A stretch of 64,000 bases of DNA from Methylocystis sp. GTDB taxonomy: Bacteria; Pseudomonadota; Alphaproteobacteria; Rhizobiales; Beijerinckiaceae. Positions 14,331-23,200 of the stretch are shown piece by piece. Location of the stretch: positions 24,855 through 88,854 of the forward strand of contig PERY01000001.1 in NCBI GenBank assembly GCA_002929055.1, given 5' to 3'. Position 1 is the first letter of the stretch, and each line of letters begins with the position of its first letter. Both the position numbers and the translations under genes were made by a program. The notes beneath the pieces are model-generated. The model searched no databases, was not told the origin of the DNA, and saw only the letters and a list, made by a program, of their open reading frames with translations.

Positions 14331-15908
14331 CTAGCGCGAGGCGTCAAAGGCGGGCTGCGCCTGCGGGAGCGGACCGGCCAGCGGCGCTTCCTCCGGCTCG
14401 GCATGCGGGCCTTTGCGAATATATTTCGCCAGCAGCGCCACATCGACGACGGCCAGCGCCGTATAGAAGACGACAAAGGCCGCGAGGCTTATGGCGACAT
14501 TGGAGGCGGGGACGCTCGAAACGCCGATGAAGGTCGGCATGATTCCGTCGATGATCCAGGGCTGGCGGCCCGATTCGGCGACGATCCAGCCAAGCTCCGC
14601 CGCGACCCAGGGCAGCGGCAGGCTGAACATCACGAGCTTTAGGAACCAGGGCTGACCGATGCGCCGCCGGCTCGACAGATAGAAGGCGACGCCGAATAAC
14701 GCGATGAAATAGAAACCCAGCGCGACCATGATGCGGAAGGACCAGAAGAGCACGGGCACGTCGGGGATGGTCGAGCGCGCGGCTTCAGCGATTTCTTCGC
14801 CTGTCGCGTTCTCAATGTCCTGCCGGATGCGCTTCAACAGCAGGGCGTAACCGACATCGCGCATGGACGCTTCGAGTTCAGGCGGCACGACGGCGCCCGG
14901 GCGGCCGCCATTCTCGGCCATCCATCTGTAGCCGGGCAGCCCGTTGCGGATGCGCGCTTCATGGTGCTTCACAAGCGGCTTGATGCCTTCGACCGGCGTG
15001 TCGAGCGAACGCGTCGCGATGATCCCGAGAAGGTATGGGATATGAACGCCATAATTCGTCGTCTCGGTCTCGAGGTCGGGAAGGCCAAAGAGCGTGAAAG
15101 AGGCTGGAGCGGGCTCCGTCTCCCACATGGCCTCGATGGCGGCGATCTTCATCTTCTGGCTCTCGCCCGCCGTATAGCCGCTCTCGTCGCCGAGCACGAC
15201 GACAGATAGCGCTGACGCGAGGCCGAAGCTCGCGGCGACCGTCATGGAGCGTCGCGCGACCGCGGCGTGGCGGCCGCGCAGCATGTAATAAGCGGAGATC
15301 GACATGACGAACATGGCGCCGGTCACATAGCCCGCGCTGACCGTGTGCACGAACTTCGACTGTGCGACCGGATTGAACAGCACCTCCTTGAACGAGGTCA
15401 GCTCCATGCGCATCGTTTGCGGATTGAAGGCCGCGCCTACGGGATTCGACATCCAGGCGTTGGCGACGAGGATCCAGAGCGCCGAGAAATTGGTGCCGAG
15501 CGCGACGAGCCAGGTCACGACGAGGTGCTGGACCTTGGTGAGCCGCTTCCAGCCGAAGAAGAAGAGGCCGACGAAGGTCGCCTCCAGGAAGAAGGCCATC
15601 ATCCCTTCGATGGCGAGCGGGACGCCGAAAATGTCGCCGACATAGTGCGAGTAATAGGCCCAATTGGTGCCGAACTGGAACTCCATGGTGATTCCGGTCG
15701 CGACGCCCATGACAAAATTGATGCCGAACAACGTTCCCCAGAATTTCACCGCATCGCGCCACACCGTGCGCCCGGTCATGACATAGACGCTCTCCATGAT
15801 GGCGAGGAGCAGCGCGAGACCGAGCGTGAGGGGCACGAAGAGGAAGTGATAAAGGGCGGTTAGCGCGAACTGGAGGCGGGACAGCGTGACGACGTCGAGT
15901 TCGAACAT
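14331..15908 (-). CDS. cydA: Cytochrome bd ubiquinol oxidase subunit I
   Basis: Carries hemes b558, b595 and d and oxidises quinol while reducing O2. 525 residues beginning MFELDVVTLSRLQFAL; an N-terminal His ligand in LYHFLFVPLTLG, GTLFGINFVMGVATG, the quinol loop with IPYLLGIIATRS and YALLLKRI, and SGRQPWII. The quinol loop is of the long E. coli type. Bd oxidases have high O2 affinity and tolerate sulfide and NO better than heme-copper oxidases, which fits the SQR gene located upstream on this strand. The ATG shares its A with the stop of the tiny upstream cydP gene. Confidence 0.96.
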   Translation of the reverse strand: MFELDVVTLSRLQFALTALYHFLFVPLTLGLALLLAIMESVYVMTGRTVWRDAVKFWGTLFGINFVMGVATGITMEFQFGTNWAYYSHYVGDIFGVPLAIEGMMAFFLEATFVGLFFFGWKRLTKVQHLVVTWLVALGTNFSALWILVANAWMSNPVGAAFNPQTMRMELTSFKEVLFNPVAQSKFVHTVSAGYVTGAMFVMSISAYYMLRGRHAAVARRSMTVAASFGLASALSVVVLGDESGYTAGESQKMKIAAIEAMWETEPAPASFTLFGLPDLETETTNYGVHIPYLLGIIATRSLDTPVEGIKPLVKHHEARIRNGLPGYRWMAENGGRPGAVVPPELEASMRDVGYALLLKRIRQDIENATGEEIAEAARSTIPDVPVLFWSFRIMVALGFYFIALFGVAFYLSSRRRIGQPWFLKLVMFSLPLPWVAAELGWIVAESGRQPWIIDGIMPTFIGVSSVPASNVAISLAAFVVFYTALAVVDVALLAKYIRKGPHAEPEEAPLAGPLPQAQPAFDASR

Positions 15909-16087
15909 TACGGCTTTTCCTGCATTGACGTCCCCGGGGCGCTCACTCTGAGAGCGGCCGCCATGTCCGCCGGAGTCACATGGGTGCGATGCGCCGGGCT
16001 GAAGAACAATGAATATAGCAAGAAAATTGCCACGACCTTGAAGGCGATCGCCAGGGTGAGTTCGCGCCGGAGGGTGCTGCGCGCCAT
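15908..16087 (-). CDS. cydP: Small cytochrome oxidase-associated membrane protein (CydP-like)
   Basis: 59 residues reading MARSTLRRELTLAIAFKV, then the hydrophobic VAIFLLYSLFFSPAHRTHV and a short polar tail ending TSMQEKP. One N-in membrane helix after a basic start and the LFF-x-P pattern match the putative small subunit CydP found immediately ahead of cydA in some Proteobacteria. Its TAA overlaps the cydA ATG (TAATG), strong evidence that it is translated and coupled. GGATGCGAAGG lies upstream of the ATG. Function unproven; it may help oxidase assembly or expression. No cydDC is present. Confidence 0.75.
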   Translation of the reverse strand: MARSTLRRELTLAIAFKVVAIFLLYSLFFSPAHRTHVTPADMAAALRVSAPGTSMQEKP

Positions 16088-16173
16088 TGCCTTCGCATCC
16101 TTGCGTCTCTTGCGGCCTCTCGCGTCCTGGCGCGCCGCATCGCGGCTCCAAGACGCCAGCGGAGACTGCCTCG

Positions 16174-17454
16174 TCAGAGGATGCGACGCAAGCGCTCGAT
16201 TCCAAGCAGCTTCATGACATAACGTTCGTAAACCGGCTCGCTCTGGCCGTAGCGGACCTTGCGCAGGAAGTATCTCTCATAGGCGACCTTCGCCCAATGC
16301 ACCCAGCGCCCCTGGCTGGACCAGTTGACGTTGCGCGGCGGAATTTGCGGCTGGGCCACGAAGGCGACGCCCTTGTCGCCGAAGTCGGCGAGGCAGACCG
16401 CGTTCCAGGTGCCTTCTTCCTTCGGCTCCTTGCCATCGATGACGGCGGCGATGTTATGCGCCGTCGCCGTCACCATCGATTCGATCATGTAGCCGGTCTT
16501 GGGCATGCCGGTGGGAACCGGAGTGGGCTCCGCTGGCGGAATCGCGACGCAGACCCCGACGCTGAAGACGTTCTTGAAGGTCGGATTGCGCTGGTTCTTG
16601 TCGATGAGAACGAAGCCGCGCGGGTTGACGAGCCCCTCGATGCCCATCAGCGCATCGATGCCCGTGAAGGCGGGCATCATCATGCCGAATTTGAACGGAA
16701 CCTCGTGCTCCTTTTTAACAGAACCGTCGTCATTGAGCTCCTGGCACTTGAGAAGTCCCTGCTCGACGGCGGTGGTCCTGGCGTTGGTGATCCATTTGAT
16801 GTCACGGTCGCGGAAGGCGGATTCGAGCATGCCCTTGGTGTCGCCGACGCCGCCAAGGCCAAGATGGCCGATATAGGGCTCGGCGGTCACGAAGGTCATC
16901 GGCACCTTGTGGCGGATGCCGCGGCGGCGCAGGTCGGTTGCGACGATCATCGCGAATTCATAGGCCGGGCCGAAGCAGGAGACCGCCGGCGCCGCGCCGA
17001 TGACGATGGGGCCGGGATCCTTGCAGAAGTCGTCCCAGGCTTTCGAGGCGAGTTCGGCGTGCTGCAGCGTGCAGATGGAATGCGTATGGCCGCCATGCGG
17101 GCCAAGGCCGGGAATCTCCTGGAAGGCGAGCCTTGGTCCCGTGGCGATCACGAGATAGTCATAGGCGATGCTCTCGCCGTCGTTGAGTTCGATGCGGTTC
17201 TCGGTGGGATGCACGCGCTTGGCGCCGACATCCGTGAAGCCGATGTTCTTCTTCTTGAAGACAGGCGCGAGCGGCACCTTGAGTTCTTCCGGCTTGCGCC
17301 AATTCACCGCGAGCCAGGGATTGGACGGGGTGAACTGGAAATTCGGAAGATCGGAAGCCACTGTCACCTGATGCTGCTTTTTGAGCGCATCGCGGATTTC
17401 GATCGCGGCGGCGACGCCGCCGATCCCTGCGCCGAGAATAACGACATGAGCCAT
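16174..17454 (-). CDS. sqr: Sulfide:quinone oxidoreductase
   Basis: A membrane-bound flavoprotein that oxidises sulfide to sulfane sulfur and reduces quinone. 426 residues with the FAD motif VVILGAGIGGVAAA at the N-terminus. All three active-site cysteines known from the Acidithiobacillus ferrooxidans enzyme are present at nearly identical positions: Cys128 (HSICTL), Cys160 (VSCFGPAYEF) and Cys354 (TWNAVCLADFGDKG). VTAEPYIGHLGLGGVGDTKG and the C-terminal basic amphipathic region (WVHWAKVAYERYF) for membrane attachment also fit. ATG 17454 has GGAGGG. A BigR-type operator (site B) lies 47-bp upstream. The cyd genes follow 86 bp downstream, which would hand the quinol to cytochrome bd. Confidence 0.93.
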   Translation of the reverse strand: MAHVVILGAGIGGVAAAIEIRDALKKQHQVTVASDLPNFQFTPSNPWLAVNWRKPEELKVPLAPVFKKKNIGFTDVGAKRVHPTENRIELNDGESIAYDYLVIATGPRLAFQEIPGLGPHGGHTHSICTLQHAELASKAWDDFCKDPGPIVIGAAPAVSCFGPAYEFAMIVATDLRRRGIRHKVPMTFVTAEPYIGHLGLGGVGDTKGMLESAFRDRDIKWITNARTTAVEQGLLKCQELNDDGSVKKEHEVPFKFGMMMPAFTGIDALMGIEGLVNPRGFVLIDKNQRNPTFKNVFSVGVCVAIPPAEPTPVPTGMPKTGYMIESMVTATAHNIAAVIDGKEPKEEGTWNAVCLADFGDKGVAFVAQPQIPPRNVNWSSQGRWVHWAKVAYERYFLRKVRYGQSEPVYERYVMKLLGIERLRRIL

Positions 17455-17500
17455 TGGACACCCTCCCACGCACGCGGCGAAACCCGCGACGCTTTTATAT

Positions 17501-17516
17501 ATTCGTATTATCTAAT
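17501..17516. promoter_or_regulatory. BigR/SqrR-type operator, site B (sqr promoter)
   Basis: ATTC-GTATTATC-TAAT, followed by TTAGA so that TCTAA-T-TTAGA forms a perfect inner dyad (17511-17521). It lies between the crp-like stop and the sqr start. Together with site E it defines the longest shared form of the motif. Confidence 0.7.
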
Positions 17517-17538
17517 TTAGAAGGTTCGCAACAGAGAC

Positions 17539-18207
17539 TTAGTCACGCTCGGCTTCGCAGAGGGCGCGCAACGCGGCCGCATCCGTTATCTCGGCGCCGC
17601 CGCGCGACAGTTTGACCCAGCCGGAGCGCTCGAAGCTCTTCAGCGTGCGCCCGACGACTTCGCGTGCGGTGCCGAGGTCGGCCGCCAGCGCCTGCTGGGT
17701 GACGGAAATGCGATCGCCCGCGCCGCGCAAGGCCAGAAGCCGCTCCGCGAGCCGGACATTGATGCGCGTGCAGACGATTTCCTCGATCCGCGACATGAGC
17801 GTCGCGATGCGCCGGCTGTATCCGTCGAACACGATGGCGCGAAAGCCCGAGGAGGCGTTCATGAGCGCTGCGAAGCGCTCTGAAGGGACGATGTATGCGA
17901 CGACATCGGTCTCCGCCACGCCCTCAGCGGCATAGTTGTCGGCGGAGAGAAGCGAGGCGGTGGTCAGAATGCAGGTCTCATTTGTGGAGACCCGATAAAG
18001 CACGATCTCGCGCCCTGATTCCGTGATCCGCTGGATACGAACCGTACCCGAGACGATCAGCGGAAACTGCACGCATTGGTCGCCCGGGCGAAAGAGGATG
18101 GCGCCGCGCGGGATCTGCTTGCGTATGGCCGACTCACGCAACAACGTCTTCGTGGGCTCATCGAGCCCGCGAAGAAGCGGCGCCTGCTCAATCCAGTCCG
18201 AGGCCAT
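17539..18207 (-). CDS. Crp/Fnr-family transcriptional regulator
   Basis: 222 residues: an N-terminal cyclic-nucleotide-binding-type beta-roll (about 15-130; IPRGAILFRPGDQCVQFPLIVSG) and a C-terminal winged helix (about 150-205; TQQALAADLGTAREVVGRTL). The Fnr N-terminal cysteine cluster is absent, so it is not an oxygen-sensing Fnr; the signal is unknown. It is the third gene of the bigR-DUF2892-crp series (15-bp gap) and precedes the sqr promoter, so it probably co-regulates sulfide or respiratory genes. Confidence 0.85.
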   Translation of the reverse strand: MASDWIEQAPLLRGLDEPTKTLLRESAIRKQIPRGAILFRPGDQCVQFPLIVSGTVRIQRITESGREIVLYRVSTNETCILTTASLLSADNYAAEGVAETDVVAYIVPSERFAALMNASSGFRAIVFDGYSRRIATLMSRIEEIVCTRINVRLAERLLALRGAGDRISVTQQALAADLGTAREVVGRTLKSFERSGWVKLSRGGAEITDAAALRALCEAERD

Positions 18208-18222
18208 GCGCTCGCCGATCTG

Positions 18223-18423
18223 TCAGAAGGCCGCGCCGGGCTTCACGCCCATACGCTTGAGGATCATGGCCAAGGGGCACAAGCCTGTAAAGGCCGCCTG
18301 CAGCAGATTGAGGCCGACAAAACCGGCGAGCAGCATCCACCAGGGGGAGACGAAATGCGCCAGCAAAAGACTGACGAGAATCATAGCGCCCGCAAACGCC
18401 ATGACAATGCGATCGATGCTCAT
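18223..18423 (-). CDS. DUF2892 (YgaP-type) small membrane protein
   Basis: 66 residues starting [17 protein letters not shown], with two membrane helices and the family Cys-Pro element in [15 protein letters not shown]. The ATG overlaps the bigR stop by 4 bases (ATGA), with AAGGAAAG just ahead inside bigR, so it is translationally coupled to the repressor. DUF2892 proteins are recurrent partners of BigR-type regulators and rhodaneses and are thought to aid sulfur transfer at the membrane; that role is inferred. Confidence 0.85.
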   Translation of the reverse strand: MSIDRIVMAFAGAMILVSLLLAHFVSPWWMLLAGFVGLNLLQAAFTGLCPLAMILKRMGVKPGAAF

Positions 18424-18785
18424 GACGCTTTCCTTTCTGTCACGCGCGGCGGCTTCTTGCGTGATCCGGATTTCGCGCCGCATCCTTCCGCGCAGAACAT
18501 ATCGTACAGAAGCCCGATGACGCGCGAGACGTTTTCATCCGCGAGAGAGTAGAAAATGGTCTGCGACTCGCGCCGGGTCTTGACCAGATTGTCCTCGCGC
18601 AGGCGCGCCAGATGCTGCGAAAGCGAAGATTGACTGAGGCCAATCGCGGCCTGCAGCTTCGTCACGGACAATTCACCCTTGTGCAACTCGCACAGAACCA
18701 TCAGCCGGTGGCGGTTGGCGAGCGCTTTCAGGAAGCTCTCCGCCTGCTCAGCCCTCGGCGCGAGGTCAACGGCTTTTATATTCAT
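18420..18785 (-). CDS. bigR: ArsR-family persulfide-sensing repressor (BigR/SqrR type)
   Basis: A dimeric winged-helix repressor of 121 residues: [20 protein letters not shown], then the recognition helix region [19 protein letters not shown] and the wing [12 protein letters not shown]. Cys32 and Cys98 are 66 residues apart, the same spacing as the two redox cysteines of Xylella BigR and Rhodobacter SqrR, which form a tetrasulfide bridge and release DNA when persulfide accumulates. The C-terminus adds a basic tail with a third Cys ([15 protein letters not shown]). Operator site C covers its own start codon, and no clear Shine-Dalgarno is present, so translation may be leaderless or weak. It leads an operon with DUF2892 and the Crp-like gene. 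Confidence 0.88.
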   Translation of the reverse strand: MNIKAVDLAPRAEQAESFLKALANRHRLMVLCELHKGELSVTKLQAAIGLSQSSLSQHLARLREDNLVKTRRESQTIFYSLADENVSRVIGLLYDMFCAEGCGAKSGSRKKPPRVTERKAS

Positions 18786-18795
18786 AAACGCTAAT
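18780..18795. promoter_or_regulatory. BigR/SqrR-type operator, site C (autoregulatory)
   Basis: ATTC-ATAAACGC-TAAT followed by TTACAG. It overlaps the bigR ATG (18783-18785 on the minus strand), which suits tight autorepression. Confidence 0.6.
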
Positions 18796-18883
18796 TTACA
18801 GTCCCCTCATATTGAGTCAAGCCCTCCTCGCGGGGCGCGGGCGTTTCGATTTGTCGCATTTCGGGCCCGGGCGTCGCCGTTAT

Positions 18884-18899
18884 ATTAGATATTGCGCAT
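18884..18899. promoter_or_regulatory. BigR/SqrR-type operator, site D (HiPIP promoter)
   Basis: ATTA-GATATTGC-GCAT on the plus strand; read on the minus strand it is ATGC-GCAATATC-TAAT, sharing the full central octamer and TAAT with site A. It is about 35 bp upstream of the HiPIP-like ATG. Confidence 0.6.
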
Positions 18900-18934
18900 T
18901 TAACAGCGCCCATGAAAGGAATACGGAGGACGCC

Positions 18935-19189
18935 ATGAAACATCGGGACGGCATTTGCGACCGGCGGCGCGCGTTGAAGCTGCTGGGCGCAGCGACGACA
19001 TGCGCAGGGGCCGCGGCGCTTGTCGGCGCCTCGCCCGCTAGCGCAGCAAGCAAATCAGCAGCTGCCTATCGCGCTTCGCCCAATGGCCGTCAGCGATGCG
19101 CCAATTGCTCCTGGTTCGCGCCGCCGTCGGGTTGCGGCGTCGTGCGGGGCTCGGTCAACGCGAACGGCTGGTGCAATCTCTGGGGCTGA
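18935..19189 (+). CDS. Miniature high-potential iron-sulfur protein (HiPIP), Tat-exported
   Basis: A predicted periplasmic [4Fe-4S] electron carrier. 84 residues: twin-arginine signal DRRRALKLLGAA with cleavage near SPASAASK, leaving a mature part of only about 45-50 residues with four cysteines, CANC (55, 58), GCGV (67) and NGWC (80), in the order and C-terminal NGWC-W context of HiPIPs. Canonical HiPIPs are longer, so this is a reduced form. The ATG at 18935 has GGAGG 5 bases upstream; the open frame further upstream is not signal-like. BigR site D lies in its promoter, so it probably carries electrons in sulfur oxidation or to a respiratory acceptor. Confidence 0.75.
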   Translation: MKHRDGICDRRRALKLLGAATTCAGAAALVGASPASAASKSAAAYRASPNGRQRCANCSWFAPPSGCGVVRGSVNANGWCNLWG

Positions 19190-19254
19190 TCTGCCCGCAT
19201 GCGCCTTCTTTGGCCGGGGCCGCGCGGCGCTGTCACTAAATTCGTACTTGCTAA

Positions 19255-19270
19255 ATTAGATTCCACGAAT
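19255..19270. promoter_or_regulatory. BigR/SqrR-type operator, site E (RND operon promoter)
   Basis: ATTA-GATTCCAC-GAAT; on the minus strand ATTC-GTGGAATC-TAAT followed by TTAG. The ATTCGT and ATCTAATTTAG blocks match site B. It is about 35 bp upstream of the adaptor ATG. Confidence 0.7.
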
Positions 19271-19304
19271 ATAGATAGGGAAGCGTCGCCGCGTGGGAGA
19301 TTTG

Positions 19305-20270
19305 ATGGGCCGCTTTCGCGTTTTTCTGCTTCTCGCCGCGTCTGCAGCGCCCGCCGCCGCCGGTGAAGTCACCGTCCATGTCGCTCCAGTCGACGACATG
19401 AAGGCTGTCGTCGCCTCGGTGGAGCCCGCGCACCAGCTCGTGGCGCGCGCGCGCATCGGCGGCACGGTCACGACGCTCAAGATCAAGGAGGGCGACACGG
19501 TGGCCGCCGGCGCCGAGGTCGCAGCCATCGCGGACCAGAAGCTTTTTCTTCAGATGCAGGCGCTCGACCAGCGCATTCGCTCGCAGCAGGCGCAGCGCGA
19601 CAAGGCGCAGGCGGATTTCGACCGTGCGCAGGAACTGCTCCGCCGAGGGGTGACGACCAAGGTCATGCACGATCAGGCCAAGACGGGTCTCGACGTCGCG
19701 GATCGCAATCTCGCAGCGCTGCGTTCCGATCGCAGCGTCATCGAACAGCAGGCGGCCGAGGGCTCCGTCAAGGCGCCGGGACCGGGTCGCATTCTGACGA
19801 TACCCGTCTCCATCGGCCGCGTCGTGATGCCGGGCGAAACCATCGCCACGCTGGCGGAAGACAATTACATCCTGCGTCTGCAACTCCCGGAACGGCATGC
19901 TCGCTTCATGCGGGCGGGCGACCGCGTCGAGATCGGCGCGCGCGGCCTGCACGAGGATGCGGGCGGCGCACGCAAGGAAGGGCGCGTGCGCATCGTCTAT
20001 CCGGAGATCCAGGGCGGACGCGTCATCGCCGACGTCGATGTGAAGGGGCTCGACAATTATTTCGTCGGCGAGCGCGCCCGGGTCTATGTCATGACCGGAA
20101 AGCGCGACGCCATTCTCGCGCCAAAGGCCGCCGTCTATCGCCGCGCCGGCGTCGACTTCGTCAAGCTTGCGGACGGCGCCGAAGTTGCGGTGCAGGCCGG
20201 CGACGTGCACGGCGACGCGGTGGAGATTCTCTCCGGCCTGCACGATGGCGACGTGGTGCGGACGCCATGA
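19305..20270 (+). CDS. RND efflux periplasmic adaptor (membrane fusion) protein
   Basis: About 321 residues with a signal peptide (FRVFLLLAASAAPAAAG), a lipoyl/barrel-sandwich first half (VARARIGGTVTTLKIKEGDTV), a short coiled-coil hairpin rich in Gln, Arg and Asp (about 85-145), and the returning lipoyl half (VKAPGPGRILTIPVSIGRVV). It links the inner-membrane pump to an outer-membrane channel; no TolC-type gene is in this operon. ATG 19305 is chosen over GTG 19293 because GGGAGA is well spaced. It overlaps the permease gene by 4 bases (ATGA). Site E places it under BigR-type control. Confidence 0.88.
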   Translation: MGRFRVFLLLAASAAPAAAGEVTVHVAPVDDMKAVVASVEPAHQLVARARIGGTVTTLKIKEGDTVAAGAEVAAIADQKLFLQMQALDQRIRSQQAQRDKAQADFDRAQELLRRGVTTKVMHDQAKTGLDVADRNLAALRSDRSVIEQQAAEGSVKAPGPGRILTIPVSIGRVVMPGETIATLAEDNYILRLQLPERHARFMRAGDRVEIGARGLHEDAGGARKEGRVRIVYPEIQGGRVIADVDVKGLDNYFVGERARVYVMTGKRDAILAPKAAVYRRAGVDFVKLADGAEVAVQAGDVHGDAVEILSGLHDGDVVRTP

Positions 20271-23200
20271 GCGAAGACACGGCTGACGGCCGCATGGCTG
20301 CGCCCGAGTTTCATCCGGGCATCTCCGGCACGCTGACGCGGACCTTCATCAACTCGCCGCTCACGCCGCTCCTGCTCCTCGCCTCGATTCTCGTCGGCCT
20401 CATCGCCTTGCAGGCGCTGCCGCGCGAAGAGGAGCCGCAAATTTCCGTGCCCATGGTGGACATCATGGTGCAGGCGAATGGCTACAAGGCGGAAGACGCG
20501 ATCGAGCTCATCACGCGTCCGCTCGAGGACATCATCAAGGGCGTCAATGGCGTCGAGCATGTCTATTCGCAGACGCGCGACGACAATGTGATGGTGACGG
20601 CGCGTTTCTTCGTCGGCACGCCGCAGGACAACGCCGTGCTGCGCGTGCACGACAAGATCCGCGCCAACATCGGGGGCCTGCCAAAGGGAATCCCCGAGCC
20701 GCTCATTGTCGGGCGCGGCATCGACGACGTCGCCATCGTCGTGCTGACGCTTTCGGCGAGGCCGGAGCGCGCAGGCGGCTGGACCGACAACGGCCTCTTC
20801 CAGGTTGCGGAAGAGTTGCAACATGAGCTGACCAAAGTCGACAATGTGGGCTTGAGCTATATCGTCGGCGGCAGCCCGAACCAGATTCGCGTCGAGCCCG
20901 ACCCGGAGCGCCTGTCGCAATATGGCGTGACGCTCAACCAGCTCATCGACAAGCTGACCAACGCCAACCGCTCTTTCCAGGTCGGCGCCTTTCGCGAGGG
21001 CGACCGCTCGGTTCCGGTCGTCGCCGGGCAGACGCTGCAGGGCGTGCCGGACATCGGGCTGCTGTTGCTCACGACGCGCGACGGCCGCCCGGTCTATGTG
21101 AAGGACGTCGCAAACGTCATCGTCGGCGCCTCGGAGCCGGACAGACGCAGCTGGACGATGACGAAAGGCAAGGACGGCGCGCTCGTCAAGCGTCCCGCCG
21201 TCAGCATCGCCATCGCCAAACGCAAGGGCGCCAATGCTGTGATCGTGGCTGAGGAGGTGCTGCATCGGCTCGAGTCCGTCAAGGGCCGCATCGTTCCGGA
21301 AGACCTCGAAATCGCCGTCACGCGCAATTACGGCGAGACCGCCACGGAGAAGGCGAACGAGCTTCTGTTCCATCTCTCGCTGGCGACCGTTTCCATCGTG
21401 CTGCTCATCGTCGTCATGGTCGGCTGGCGCGAGGGCGTCGTCGTTTTCGTCATCATCCCGACGACAATTCTTCTCACGCTCTTCGCCTCCTGGCTGATGG
21501 GCTACACGATCAACCGCGTCAGCCTCTTCGCGCTTATCTTCTCTATCGGCATTCTCGTCGACGATGCGATCGTCGTCGTCGAAAACATCGTGCGCCACTG
21601 GCAGATGCGGGGCGAGCGCAGCCTGATCGACTCCGCCGTCGAAGCCGTGGCGGAAGTCGGCAATCCCACCATTGTCGCGACGCTCACCATCATCGCCGCG
21701 CTGTTGCCGATGATGTTCGTGTCGGGCCTGATGGGGCCCTATATGAGCCCCATTCCCGCCAATGCGTCGCTTGCGATGGTCTTCTCCTTCTTCGTCGCCA
21801 TGACGATCACGCCCTGGCTTCTCCTGAAGATCGCAGGCAGGCATTTCGAGCAGGCGGGCGGCGCCGGCCACGACCATTCCCACGCGCGCGGCGCCATGGG
21901 CGATTTCTACGCGCGCATTGCGACTCCCCTGCTCGAGGGCCGCACGCGCTCCCAGCGTTTCCTCACGGCCGTGGGCGTCGCGACGCTTCTCTCCATGGGC
22001 CTGTTCTACACAAAGAGCGTGCGCGTGAAGCTGCTGCCTTTCGACAACAAGTCGGAGATCGCGGTCGTCGTCGATCTGCCGCGCGGCGCCTCGCTTGAGG
22101 AAACCGACCGCGTGTTGACGGCCGCCGCGCAGCGCCTGAAGGACATTCCGGAACTCACCTCGATTCAATCCTATGCCGGCGCGGCGGCGCCCTTCAATTT
22201 CAACGGCCTCGTGCGGCATTACTATGTGCGCGCCATGCCCGAGATGGGCGATCTTGCCATCAATCTGCTGCCGAAGGACGAACGCAAGCGCGCAAGTCAC
22301 GCCATCGCTCTGGAAATCCGCGAAAAGCTCAAGGGCCTTCCGGTTCCGGAACACACGGCCGTGAAGGTCGTCGAAGTGCCGCCCGGCCCGCCGGTGCTGT
22401 CCACGCTGCTGGCGGAAGTCTACGGTCCGGACGCACAAGCGCGTCGAGACCTCGCGACGAAACTGCGCAAGGCCTTCGACAATGTCGACTTCGTGGTCGA
22501 TACGGACGATAGTTTCGGCCAGCGCGCGGAGCGGCTGCGCTTCGCGATCGATCAGGACGCGCTCGAATATCACGGCGTCGAGGAACGCGCGGTCTATGAC
22601 ACGATCGGCGCTCTGGTCGGCGGCGTGAAGATCGGCTTCTCGCAGCGCGGCGGCGGCGCGAAGCCCATCGACGTCACGGTCGCCCTCCCGCGCTCGCAGA
22701 TGACGACGGGCGAACGCATTCTCTCGACGCCCTTGCCTGCGGGCGGGACGGTGCGGCAGGGCGCCAATGTCGAGCTTGGCGACGTGGTGAAAGCGACGCG
22801 CGAACTCGGCTCCTACCCGATCTTTCGGCACAACGGCCGGTTCGCCGAGATGGTCAGCGCGGAAGTCGCCGGGCGCTTCGAGGCGCCGATCTACGGCATG
22901 TTCGCCGTGGAGGACGAGATCAAGAAGCTCGACTGGGGCAAGGACGGCGCCCCGGCCATCAAGTATCACGGCCAGCCGCTCGATGATTCACAGCCGACGC
23001 TTCTCTGGGATGGCGAGTGGGAAGTCACTTATGTCACCTTCCGCGACATGGGCGCGGCCTTCATGGTGGCGCTGCTCGGCATCTATCTTCTCGTCGTCGC
23101 GCAATTCGGCTCGTTCAAGCTGCCGCTCGTCATCCTTGCGCCCGTGCCGCTGACGCTCGTCGGCATCGTCATCGGGCATCTGCTCTTCAACGCCGCCTTC

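Noticed and set aside
20135..22969. A 944-codon open frame antisense to the RND permease
   Set aside because: The plus-strand permease has full family motifs; the opposite frame is His/Arg/Asp-rich and domain-free, a composition shadow.
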